Source: Oceanobacter kriegii DSM 6294 (GTDB taxonomy: Bacteria > Pseudomonadota > Gammaproteobacteria > Pseudomonadales > Oceanobacteraceae). Taken from it: a stretch of 64,000 bases of DNA. The DNA is taken from assembly GCF_000422845.1 (NCBI RefSeq), contig NZ_AUGV01000020.1:32986-96985 (forward strand), given 5' to 3'. The translations under genes were made by a program, and so were the position numbers. Shown one piece after another: positions 1 to 13,428 of the stretch; position 1 is the first letter of the stretch, and each line of letters opens with the position of its first letter. The notes below the pieces were generated by a model. That model was not told the DNA's origin. It saw only the letters and a list, made by a program, of their open reading frames with translations, and made no database searches.

Positions 1-67
1 TTTGCCTTTCCCTTTTTCTGCGCTCAACCGTTAAGGGACTGATTATTCCAAAAATACAGGTCCTGAC

Positions 68-2395
68 ATGACTGCCTTGAAGAACCAAACCCTCACCAAA
101 AGTCGCCAACTTTGTTTCGCCAGCAACCTGCTGTGGCAAAGCTGTCTGTTTGCAACGCTGGCAAGCCCGCTGCTGTTCAGCCAAACCGTCCATGCGGAAG
201 CCAGCCAGCAAACGCGCTTCAACATCGAAGCGGGAGCACTGGCACCGGCATTGAACCAGTTTGCCCAGCAAGCCGGGGTCTTTATCAGCGTTGATGCCCG
301 CCTTACCCGCAGTAAAACAACCGCTGGCGTGCAAGGTAGCTACAGCACCCGCACAGCCCTGCAAGAGCTGCTGAACGGCAGCGGCCTGGTGTATGAATTC
401 AGCGGCCCGAAACAGATCACCCTCAGCGCTGAAGACAGCCACGGCATGATCACCCTGCCACCGGTCACCGTCACGGCTGAGAAGGTTAAACGCTCCCTGC
501 AGGACACCGCCACCGCCGTCACCGTGGTGGATGGGGACGCCATGCAGCAAGCGCATTACCGTGAAATCAACGAAGTCATCGAACAGGTGCCTAACACCAT
601 CGAACATCCGTTCGGTGTTCCCAGCATCCGTGGTGTCGATGGCGCAGGGGCTGCCCAAGGCGTGTTCTCGTTTATTTCCGGCGGCCGCCCGCGAGTCAGT
701 ACCGTGGTCGATGGACTGGCAGAAACCTGGACCGGCCAACGCTACATCAGCACCGATGTCTGGGACAGCGAACAGGTTGAGGTGCTGCGCGGCCCTCAAT
801 CCACCACTCAGGGACGTAACACCATGGGCGGCGCCGTGGTGATGACCACCGCCGACCCAAACTGGCAACCGGAAGCGAAACTGCGCGCGGGTTATGAGAA
901 TCAGGACGCCAAATATCAGTTGGCTGGCGTGGTATCCGGTCCACTGGTCGAAGACCAATTGGCCTACCGACTGGCCGCCGAGCACCTGCAAGGTGACAGC
1001 TACATCGACTACCACATCGACGATGAAGAAACCGGCGACTGGTCCGACGACCCGGGCCATTCAGAGTCCACCAGCCTGCGCGGCAAGCTGTTGTGGCAAC
1101 CCGCTTCGATTGAGCAGCTCAGCGCCAAACTGACCATCAGTCACCGCGAAGCCGAAGGTGAATACCTGAACTACATCAACGGCCCGGACTACAGCGACTA
1201 CGACTTTGATGGCGACGACAACAACACTCGCTTGCAGGATTCCAACGAGACCTCCATCAGTCTCGACCTCGACTACGCCATCAACAACGATTGGTCTGCC
1301 AAAGTCCTGCTGGGCAGCCAGAGCTATCACTCGGAATTTGTGCAGTCGCCATCCACCTTTTACATGGATCTTGATGAAGACAGCGTGACGCTGGACGCTC
1401 GTCTGGTGTACGAGCCCATGGGCAGTGCCAGCAACGGCATGGTAGGCCTCTACTATTACGACCGCTCCGAAGACATTCGTATCTGGGATGGCGGTTTTGA
1501 AGGCACCGACGACATCGATACCTGGGCGCTGTACGGCGAAGGCAATATTGCCGTGACGGATACCCTGTCGATCATTGCTGGTGGCCGTGTCGAACGCGAG
1601 CATCAGGTACGCGACATCGTCGCCTGGCCGGGCACCAGCTGGCAGGGCATTGTCGATCTCGACCACGCCAAGACCATCTACCTGCCGAAACTGGGGGTGA
1701 TGTATGCCGCCAACGATCACACCAGCCTAAGCCTGACCGCACGCAAGGGGTACAACGCTGGCGGTGGCGCCCTCGACTGGATCAGCAGCGAGTTCTACAC
1801 CTTTGATGAAGAGCGCGTGACGACCTTTGAAGCCAGTCTGCGTTCGTCACTGTGGCAGCAGCGGCTGGAGCTGAATACCACCGTGTTCCACAACCGCTTT
1901 GACGGTTATCTGGCCTACGTCATGCCACGCTTCACCAACCTTGAAGAGGCCACCAGCACCGGTCTTGAGCTGGAAATCCGCGCGGCAGTGTCTGAATCCA
2001 CCTTGCTGTCTGGCTCTGTGGGCTTGCTGAAAACAGACATCACCGATGCCGGAGAAGGCTACGAAGAGCTGGAAGGCAATGAATTCGGCTACGCCCCCAA
2101 AGCTACCGCCAGTCTGGGAATCCAGCAGCAGATTGGTGATGACCTGAGCATTGCGGCCAACGCCCATTACGTCAGCAGCTATTACTCCGATGCCAGCAAC
2201 GACGACGATCTGAAACTGGATGGCTACACCACCATCGCGGTGAATGCCCAGTGGCAGGTCATTCCGCAACTGAGCCTGTCGCCCTACATCAAAAACCTGA
2301 CCAACGAAGAAGTGGTGTACCGCAAGACCCAGTACAACCAGGCCAACGTCGGTGGCCCTCGCACCATCGGTCTGACGGTCGATCTGGCCTACTGA
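68..2395 (+). CDS. TonB-dependent outer-membrane receptor with STN signalling domain
   Basis: Outer-membrane receptor of 775 aa, most likely for a ferric siderophore or similar iron complex. A long signal peptide ends near residue 43 (VHA-EA). A secretin/TonB short N-terminal (STN) domain follows at about residues 50-115. A TonB-box-like stretch (LPPVTVTA) precedes the plug (about 135-265), which carries the plug-to-barrel signature GPQSTTQGRNTMGGAV, and then the 22-strand barrel. The chain ends in an aromatic residue (DLAY), as barrels do. STN domains normally talk to a FecR-type anti-sigma factor, but no sigma/anti-sigma pair is seen here; it could lie to the left of the window. A Fes-like exported esterase follows 106 bp downstream, which supports siderophore use. 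The ligand cannot be read from the sequence. Confidence 0.93.
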   Translation: MTALKNQTLTKSRQLCFASNLLWQSCLFATLASPLLFSQTVHAEASQQTRFNIEAGALAPALNQFAQQAGVFISVDARLTRSKTTAGVQGSYSTRTALQELLNGSGLVYEFSGPKQITLSAEDSHGMITLPPVTVTAEKVKRSLQDTATAVTVVDGDAMQQAHYREINEVIEQVPNTIEHPFGVPSIRGVDGAGAAQGVFSFISGGRPRVSTVVDGLAETWTGQRYISTDVWDSEQVEVLRGPQSTTQGRNTMGGAVVMTTADPNWQPEAKLRAGYENQDAKYQLAGVVSGPLVEDQLAYRLAAEHLQGDSYIDYHIDDEETGDWSDDPGHSESTSLRGKLLWQPASIEQLSAKLTISHREAEGEYLNYINGPDYSDYDFDGDDNNTRLQDSNETSISLDLDYAINNDWSAKVLLGSQSYHSEFVQSPSTFYMDLDEDSVTLDARLVYEPMGSASNGMVGLYYYDRSEDIRIWDGGFEGTDDIDTWALYGEGNIAVTDTLSIIAGGRVEREHQVRDIVAWPGTSWQGIVDLDHAKTIYLPKLGVMYAANDHTSLSLTARKGYNAGGGALDWISSEFYTFDEERVTTFEASLRSSLWQQRLELNTTVFHNRFDGYLAYVMPRFTNLEEATSTGLELEIRAAVSESTLLSGSVGLLKTDITDAGEGYEELEGNEFGYAPKATASLGIQQQIGDDLSIAANAHYVSSYYSDASNDDDLKLDGYTTIAVNAQWQVIPQLSLSPYIKNLTNEEVVYRKTQYNQANVGGPRTIGLTVDLAY

Positions 2396-2501
2396 TTTAT
2401 CCACAACGGGAGCAGCCGCAGCGCCATCAAGGATGGATGCGCTGCGGCTGGCTCAGCCAGGTTCATTCCCACCTCATCAGATCACACCATCAGAGCACAT
2501 C

Positions 2502-4145
2502 ATGAAAAAAAGACTTTGCCATACCATTTGGCAGCAACTGCTCACCACGCTGGCGATCTTTCTATCTCAGTCGGGTCAGGCACAAGAATGGCTGCTGCAA
2601 ACGGAACAGCCGTTAGAAGCGCAGCAGGTCCTTACGCAAGAGCTATCGCTTCCCGCAAACCATATCGTAACCGGACTATTAACCGGCCCTGAAGGCACCC
2701 GTCTGTCATTAACCTCTAAGGGCGAACATCTACGCTGGTTGCTTACCGGCGAATACCCTTCAGCGGACTTTATCTTCACCGTGCCTGCCACGGGTCGCTA
2801 TCAGCTGAACATCATCAGCCCCGTTGCTGGCAAAGCGACCCTGAGCATTCGTCAGCCCGTTGCCATCAACTACTTTCAACCAGCCGGCAAGGTTATTTCC
2901 GAATTGCCGCCTGCCACTGACACAACCTTCAGCGACATAAGCCCCAGCGACATAATCCTCAGTGACAAAGTCAAACAGGCACTCTCGCACTACCTGCAAC
3001 ACCGGGATGAGCAAGCCGCATGGCAACAACTGACGGCCAACGGCGTACCAAGTGTAGAAGCTATCGATAGCAACACCGACCGGGTCACCTTTCTGTACCG
3101 TGGTGCCCGGCACAACGTCAAACTGATGCGAGGTCCATCAGGAACCCACGAGTTTCTCGACCAACTGGCCAACTCCGCTATCTGGTTCAAAAGCTTTGAT
3201 GTGCCCAGCGATACCCTGCTGTCTTATCAACTGGCACCGGATACCCCGACCCGTTTAAAGCACCTGCCAGGGCCAAATGTATTACTGGCCAGCGCCCGGC
3301 AAGACCCCATGAACCCGATGCAACGAACCACCAGCCAATACGCCGATGTGTTCAATACCGAGTCTGTGCTGGCGCTCAGGGACGCCGCGCTGTCTCCCTG
3401 GTTAAACGCGCCACTGACACCACCGCACGTCGAGCACCACCGCTTTACCAGCCAGCGGCTGAACAACGAACGCAGGGTCAGCATTGCCTGGCCCAGCCTT
3501 GCCGAGGGACAACGTCCTACGGCCGTCGCCATTTTCTTCGACGGCCGAGCCCATCAGTCCACCATTCCGGCGGCCAATATCGTCCAGAACCTGATCGACG
3601 CTGGTGAGATTCCTGCCACTCTGTGCGTGTTTATCAACAACCCCAGTCGGCAGGCACGCAATACCGAGCTGCCAGCCAACGATCACTTCGCTGACATGCT
3701 GGCGTTTGAACTGATGCCATGGCTACGGCAAACCACGGGATTGGAGTTTGACGCCGAAAACACCCTGCTGGCGGGAGCCAGCTACGGCGGCTTGGCGGCG
3801 GTGTTCAGCAGCTGGAAACATCCGGATGTTTTTGGTCTGGCACTGAGCCAATCCGGCTCTTTCTGGTGGCCAGCGAACGGCAAGGAACCCGAGTGGCTGA
3901 CGCGCCAACTGGCTAACTCAGCAACCGGTACATCACGCTTCTACCTCAACGCTGGGCGGTTCGAGACCGGTTTTGCTTCGATCGACATTCTTGAGTCCAA
4001 TCGCCATTTGCGTACCGTACTGCAGGCCAAGGGCTACGATGTGGTGTATGAAGAATTTTCGGGCAACCATGATTCGCTGCAATGGCGCAACAACCTCGCC
4101 AACGGACTGATGGCATTGCTTGGAACACGCACCAACGAGATATAA
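2502..4145 (+). CDS. Exported enterochelin-esterase-like alpha/beta hydrolase
   Basis: Esterase of the Fes/IroE/esterase-D group, 547 aa from the chosen start. Fes-family enzymes hydrolyse trilactone siderophores to release iron; here the signal peptide (MKKRL, hydrophobic core, cut near SGQA-QE) places it in the periplasm. An N-terminal beta-rich domain (about 30-330) precedes the catalytic domain (about 340-540). The nucleophile elbow is GASYGG with Ser427, and a GNHDS motif near residue 523 supplies the likely catalytic His. The reading frame opens 69 bases earlier, but the ATG at 2502 starts exactly at the signal peptide and is preferred. The gene follows the TonB receptor on the same strand, so uptake and hydrolysis of one ferric siderophore is the likely pairing. 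The exact substrate is inference. Confidence 0.87.
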   Translation: MKKRLCHTIWQQLLTTLAIFLSQSGQAQEWLLQTEQPLEAQQVLTQELSLPANHIVTGLLTGPEGTRLSLTSKGEHLRWLLTGEYPSADFIFTVPATGRYQLNIISPVAGKATLSIRQPVAINYFQPAGKVISELPPATDTTFSDISPSDIILSDKVKQALSHYLQHRDEQAAWQQLTANGVPSVEAIDSNTDRVTFLYRGARHNVKLMRGPSGTHEFLDQLANSAIWFKSFDVPSDTLLSYQLAPDTPTRLKHLPGPNVLLASARQDPMNPMQRTTSQYADVFNTESVLALRDAALSPWLNAPLTPPHVEHHRFTSQRLNNERRVSIAWPSLAEGQRPTAVAIFFDGRAHQSTIPAANIVQNLIDAGEIPATLCVFINNPSRQARNTELPANDHFADMLAFELMPWLRQTTGLEFDAENTLLAGASYGGLAAVFSSWKHPDVFGLALSQSGSFWWPANGKEPEWLTRQLANSATGTSRFYLNAGRFETGFASIDILESNRHLRTVLQAKGYDVVYEEFSGNHDSLQWRNNLANGLMALLGTRTNEI

Positions 4146-4183
4146 AAAAACCGGCCATGCAGTCACTGCATGGCCGGTTTTTT
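4144..4183. terminator. Bidirectional Rho-independent terminator
   Basis: A perfect 12-bp stem (4151-4162 with 4166-4177) with a 3-base loop is flanked by an A-run on the left and a T-run on the right. It therefore serves both the esterase gene on the plus strand and the convergent sugar permease on the minus strand. Confidence 0.93.
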
Positions 4184-4214
4184 GTGTCTTGCGATACGGT
4201 TTTGAAAGCAGAAC

Positions 4215-5483
4215 TTACTTCAGCTCAGAGCCTTTCAAACCGTAGAAGACGATGTACAGGTAACAGATGGCCGGTACGATGAAGGAGATTTGCAGACCTA
4301 TAGAGTCAGCCACCACACCTTGTACCAGCGGCACCAAAGCACCACCCACAATCGCCATACACAGGATGCCGGAACCCTGGGAAGTGTGAGCACCCAGTGC
4401 ACGAACGCCCAGCGAGAAAATGGTCGGGAACATCACCGAGTTACACAGACCCACCAGCAGGATGGCGAACATCGCCAGCTTGCCAGAGCTGAAGGTCGCC
4501 AGCAGGATCATCAGCACCGCCGCCGTGGCATTGAACGCCAGAACCTTGGATGGGTTCACCTTGGTCATCACCGCAGAGCCGATGAAACGACCGACCATGG
4601 CACCGCCCCAGTAGTAAGCAACGTAGTGTGCTGCTTCGTGCTCGGCCAAGCCTGCGATGTGGCTTTCGCCGAGGAAGTTCACCAGGAAGGAACCAATCGC
4701 AACCTCACCACCGACGTACATAAAGATGGCAACGGCACCCAGCACCAGGTGCGGGTACTGCCAGGCAGAATCACGGGAGCCCTTGGCAACATCCGCAGAA
4801 GTATCAGTGGTGGCATCGTCAGACAGGCGTGGCAGCTTCAGCATGGTGAAAATTGCCGCCAGCACAAACAACGCGCCTGCGATGATCAAGTAAGGCACCT
4901 TGACGGTTTCGGCTTCGTGTACGGCTTCAGAAACCGCATCGGACGCTTCTGGCACAGCGGCCAGAATCAACAGCGCACCAAACGCCGGAGCCACCGTTGT
5001 ACCCAAGGAGTTGAACGCCTGGGTCAGGTTCAGACGGCTGGAAGCGGTCTTGGCAGAGCCCAGTACGGTTACGTACGGGTTCGCCGATACCTGCAACAGG
5101 GTCACGCCGCTGGCCAGTACAAACAACGCCGCCAGGAACAAGCCATACACCTGCATGCTGGCCGCCGGGATAAACAGCAAGGCACCCACGCCCGCAACCA
5201 CCAGACCAACAACCGCGCCCATTTTGTAGCCCAGTTGGTGAACCAGCTTGCCGGCAGGAACCGACATCACAAAGTAAGCACCGAAGAAACAGAACTGCAC
5301 CAACATGGCCTGGGTAAAGGTCAGGTCGAAGACGTTTTTCAGGTGTGGAATCAGAATGTCATTGAGGCTGGTAATAAAGCCCCACATGAAGAACAGAGAC
5401 GTCAGCGCCACCAGCGCAAAACGGAAATTGCCTTGGCCTTCAGCCGCGCTTGGCTGTGAACCGATACCGGGAGTTGTGCCCAT
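4215..5483 (-). CDS. Sugar MFS transporter (FucP/GluP/NagP family)
   Basis: Inner-membrane proton-coupled sugar symporter of 422 aa with about 12 membrane segments. The N-terminal half carries [19 protein letters not shown], typical of the FucP/glucose-galactose branch, and [11 protein letters not shown] lies in the second half. The frame continues 26 codons further upstream, but the ATG at 5483 has an AGAGGA ribosome site seven bases ahead and gives the normal family start. It is divergent from a LacI-family regulator, and a LacI-type operator sits in the 315-bp gap, so local repression relieved by a sugar ligand is likely. Family members carry fucose, glucose/galactose or N-acetylglucosamine; the substrate here is not decided by sequence. 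Confidence 0.92.
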   Translation of the reverse strand: MGTTPGIGSQPSAAEGQGNFRFALVALTSLFFMWGFITSLNDILIPHLKNVFDLTFTQAMLVQFCFFGAYFVMSVPAGKLVHQLGYKMGAVVGLVVAGVGALLFIPAASMQVYGLFLAALFVLASGVTLLQVSANPYVTVLGSAKTASSRLNLTQAFNSLGTTVAPAFGALLILAAVPEASDAVSEAVHEAETVKVPYLIIAGALFVLAAIFTMLKLPRLSDDATTDTSADVAKGSRDSAWQYPHLVLGAVAIFMYVGGEVAIGSFLVNFLGESHIAGLAEHEAAHYVAYYWGGAMVGRFIGSAVMTKVNPSKVLAFNATAAVLMILLATFSSGKLAMFAILLVGLCNSVMFPTIFSLGVRALGAHTSQGSGILCMAIVGGALVPLVQGVVADSIGLQISFIVPAICYLYIVFYGLKGSELK

Positions 5484-5623
5484 GACGGGGTCCTCTTGCA
5501 GCAGTTTTATCGTTATTAACTCGGTTTGGTTTGTCCTTTCACCTTCGCCACACCGCCTCACTCAATCCGGAGTTGGCCTGAAATGTAGCATCGAGCAAAA
5601 TTGCCGCGCATACTGTCCATTTA

Positions 5624-5637
5624 TGACAACGCTGTCA
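5624..5637. promoter_or_regulatory. LacI-family operator candidate
   Basis: TGACAACGCTGTCA is a near-perfect palindrome with the central CG usual for LacI-family operators. It lies in the 315-bp gap between the divergent sugar permease and LacI regulator genes. A second palindrome, GTTTGTAACAAAC, is at 5655-5667. Nothing else was recognised in the gap. Confidence 0.6.
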
Positions 5638-5798
5638 AACAATAACCGCAACGAGTTTGTAACAAACCCTTGCGCAGCCTCGGGCAGCAAACGGCAAGTG
5701 ACTGATTTCCATGACTTTGCTGCAGTGTGAGATACTTCGCCTGTAACAAAGACAGACCAACGACAATAACGACCGACGACACCTCAAGAGACTCTGCT

Positions 5799-6818
5799 GT
5801 GGCCAATCCGACCATTGATAACGTAGCCCAACTGGCGGGCGTATCCATCAAGACCGTATCCCGGGTGGTCAATCAGGAACCCAACGTCAAACAGCAGACC
5901 CGCGACAAGGTGCAGGCGGCCATCGACGAGCTGGGCTACAAACCCAATCTATCCGCCCGCAGTCTGGCCAGCAAACGCTCGTATCTGGTCAGCCTGTTGT
6001 ACGATAACTTTCTGGCAGCCTCTGCCTACGTGGTTAATTTGCAGTGCGGCGTAATTGAACGTTGCCGACAGGAAGGCTACGAACTGCTGATTCACCCGCT
6101 GAACTATCAGGCGCCCAACCTGATTGAAGAAATCGAACGTTTCATCAATGCCTCTGGCATCGATGGTCTGATGCTGACACCGCCACTGTCTGACGACCCC
6201 AAATTGATCGATGCCCTGAAAACCCTGGGCAAACCCTTCGTTCGTATCTCACCGGCCACCTGTAACGGCGATGCCTCTTGCGTCTACACCGACGACCGTC
6301 AGGTCGCCGACGAAATGACCCAGCATCTGATCGATCAGGGACACCGCCAGATTGCCTTTATTGCCGGCCGACCGGACCACCTGGCGGTGGGCCAGCGTCA
6401 GCTAGGCTATGAAGATGCGATGCATAGAAACGGCCTGACCCCGAGCACCTGTCAGGGCTACAGCTCGTTTGAAACCGGTGCCGAATGCGCTCGTCAGCTG
6501 CTGCAAGCCCCCCAGCGTCCAACCGCTATTTTTGCGGGCAACGACGAAATGGCCACCGGTGCCATCAGCACCGCCCATGAAATGGGAATTGCCATTCCTG
6601 CGCAGCTTTCCGTTGCCGGCTTTGACGACAACGACCTCGCTACCCACTGCTGGCCTGCCATGACCACAGTGCGTCAGCCGGTGGCCGAAATGGCCGCTGC
6701 CGCCGCTGATATTCTGTTGCAGAGCCTGAAAACCAAACAGCCGCCGGTGCAGCAGCTGCAACTGCAATCCAGCGTGGTGGTGCGACAGTCGACCGCTGCG
6801 ATCAGTGAGCCTGCTTGA
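5799..6818 (+). CDS. LacI-family transcriptional regulator
   Basis: Ligand-responsive repressor of 339 aa. The HTH lies in the first 25 residues (TIDNVAQLAGVSIKTVSRVVN), followed by the hinge helix (NLSARSLASKRS) and a periplasmic-binding-protein-like effector domain. The longest frame starts at 5727, but that would add 24 odd residues before the HTH; the GTG at 5799, with an AAGAGA site upstream, puts the HTH at the family-typical position and is preferred. The divergent neighbour is a sugar MFS transporter, its probable target. The effector sugar is unknown. The 225 bases after it hold no recognised gene. Confidence 0.91.
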   Translation: MANPTIDNVAQLAGVSIKTVSRVVNQEPNVKQQTRDKVQAAIDELGYKPNLSARSLASKRSYLVSLLYDNFLAASAYVVNLQCGVIERCRQEGYELLIHPLNYQAPNLIEEIERFINASGIDGLMLTPPLSDDPKLIDALKTLGKPFVRISPATCNGDASCVYTDDRQVADEMTQHLIDQGHRQIAFIAGRPDHLAVGQRQLGYEDAMHRNGLTPSTCQGYSSFETGAECARQLLQAPQRPTAIFAGNDEMATGAISTAHEMGIAIPAQLSVAGFDDNDLATHCWPAMTTVRQPVAEMAAAAADILLQSLKTKQPPVQQLQLQSSVVVRQSTAAISEPA

Positions 6819-7043
6819 CCTTACCCCAATAGACCTTGCCCCGCTTGACCTTATAGCCACTGCAAGGTTTATCGTTGTCTCTACCAGATAGATAAATGCA
6901 CGCTGTGAAACCAGCGCGTAGGTAAAAAACAGAGTAGAAGCACCGACACGACCAGACAGATAGCCATTGAGAAAATTTCTCATTCTGGTCACACTGGCGC
7001 GCTGCCAAAGCAATCTCATCAAAGGCTGAACAACACACCGGTT

Positions 7044-7433
7044 ATGAATACCTTCCATCGCTTGCGCACATTACTGACTGTCGGCCTGATGCTCGTCATC
7101 ACGCTGGGCCAGTCCGTGGCTGCCAGCATGGAATCGGTCAGCCTGCTGAGCAACGCTGGCGATCATCACCATAGCCAAGTCACCGCTGCACTGACGGTCG
7201 ATCCGTTGGATGCAAGCCTTTCCGTTACACCAGAAGCCTCAGCCGCTCACCCGGAAGCTTCTGCTGAAACTTGTGACAACTGCTGTCACTGCCACGGCTC
7301 CCACGTATTTTCCCTGACCTTGCTGCCCGAATTACTGGCCAATGGCCGCTATTCATCGCCACTTGCCCGCTTGCAGCAGGCTCCAATCGGTCAGCCCACC
7401 ACCTTGTTCCGCCCTCCCCGCCTGTTGAGTTAA
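7044..7433 (+). CDS. Small exported Cys/His-rich protein heading the czc operon
   Basis: Protein of 129 aa with a signal peptide (MNTFHRLRTLLTV, cut near VAA-SM at residue 27). A His cluster (GDHHHS) lies near residue 40, and a dense CDNCCHCHGSH motif spans residues 77-87. Such a Cys/His cluster is a plausible binding site for Zn, Cu, Cd or Co. It lies 73 bp upstream of the CzcC-like gene on the same strand, as small metal-binding or sensor proteins often do in heavy-metal efflux operons. No family was recognised with certainty. The function as a periplasmic metal buffer or sensor is inferred only from the motif and the neighbours. Confidence 0.72.
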   Translation: MNTFHRLRTLLTVGLMLVITLGQSVAASMESVSLLSNAGDHHHSQVTAALTVDPLDASLSVTPEASAAHPEASAETCDNCCHCHGSHVFSLTLLPELLANGRYSSPLARLQQAPIGQPTTLFRPPRLLS

Positions 7434-7506
7434 CGACCCGACTTCACACCCCATAGGCCAGCCAACGCTGCGCCGGGGCGATATTTCGTTAATCACAGGA
7501 AAACCC

Positions 7507-8981
7507 ATGAAACCCGATTTTCATCAGGCACCGTCATGCCTGCGTGCTGGTCAGGTCCTGGCGTTGTCAGTGCTGTTTGTACTGACGGCTACCGTCAGCC
7601 TGAACAGCCATGCAGAGTCTGAGCAAAACCAGACCAGACAAGCCCAGAACAGACTGGCTCAAGCCCAGACCAGCCAGCTGAACAGTGCGGTCAAACCACA
7701 AACGTCGCCACTGACTCTGCAACAGGCCAGTCAGCTGATGCTGCAAGGCAACCCCGAGCTGGAAGTCTTCCAGTGGCGTCAGCAGGCCAATCAGGCGGCC
7801 CGCCAACAGGCGGCACTGACACCTGCTCTGTCACTGGAACTGGCCGCCGACAACCTCACCGGCAGCGGCGAATACACCGACACCAGCGAAACCGAACTGG
7901 CCATTGGCCTGTCCTCAATGCTGGAACTGGGACAACAACGCCAACGCCGCATTGCCAGCGTGGATGCCCGCCAGCAGCAATGGGCCTTGCAACAACAAGA
8001 GCGCCAACTGGCACTACTGGGCCAGCTGACCCGGCAGTTTGCTGAAGCACTGGCGCAGCAGCAGCAACTGCAACTGGCGAACCGCCAACAGCAGCAAGCC
8101 GCGGACAGCCTGGCCATTATTCAACGCAAGCACTCCCAGGGTGCGGTTGCCGAGGCCGATGTATTGCAGGCCGAGGCCGAACTCGTGCGCTTGAAGCTGG
8201 CCGCCGATTTGGCCCAACGGCAGTTGTGGCAAGCCCGCTATCAGGTGTTCAGCCTGGTTTATCCAAGCCGCCCTGCCAGCCAGATTCAGCCACTGGCAGA
8301 ATCCACCGACAGGCCGCTGCAAGGGCAACTGGTAGCCGTCGATACATCCAACAATGCATCTGCTAACGGCGGCCAGTGGCAAACGCTGCTGCAACAGTGG
8401 CAGCAGTCACCCGCCGCACTGCTGATGCAACAACAACAGCGGGTGCAACAGGCCCGCATTGATGAAACCCGCGCCAGCGCCGACAGCGCCATTGGCTGGA
8501 ATATGGGGGCCACGCACTTTAACGCGACAGGGGACGTCGCATTCAGCCTCGGGGTTAGCGTTCCGCTGGGTAGACGCAGCCGCAACATCAGCCAATTGCA
8601 GCAACAGCAAGCTGAGTTGGGTGCCCTGCACAACCAGCAACAAACCGCGGCCCAACAGCAACAGCAGGCCCTTTATCAGGCTTGGCAAGGTTATCTCAGT
8701 GCCCAGATAGGCTGGCAGCAATACCAGCAAGGCGTTATTCCGCGTCTGCAACAGGCACTGAATGACATCCGCACCGGCTACCAACAAGGCCGCTACGACT
8801 ACAGCGCCTGGCAACAAGCGCAACAAAGCCTGTTCGACGCCCAACAACAGCGCATTGCCCATGCGTTGGATCTGGCCATTGCCCGCAGCTGGCTGGAACA
8901 GCTGACCGCAGCGCCCTTCGAGATGTCCAACAACACTCTCCCTTCGTCCGCCATTCGCCAAACACACACGGGAACCCAACC

Positions 8982-8985
<4 letters not shown>
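7507..8985 (+). CDS. czcC: CzcC-type outer-membrane factor of a heavy-metal efflux pump
   Basis: TolC-family outer-membrane channel of 492 aa that would carry metal ions out of the cell as part of a CzcCBA tripartite pump. A signal peptide (to about residue 37, SHA-ES) is followed by two outer-membrane-efflux-protein repeats built of long, Gln/Ala-rich coiled-coil helices (around 150-240 and 370-470). The downstream czcB gene overlaps by four bases (ATGA), and czcA follows, so the three form one operon. The Gln content is very high, which is common in periplasmic alpha-barrel helices. Confidence 0.92.
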
Positions 8986-13386
<4,401 letters not shown>

Positions 13387-13428
13387 CTCGTCTGGTTTCT
13401 TACAGGCCCGGAACTGGGGTGGCGAACG

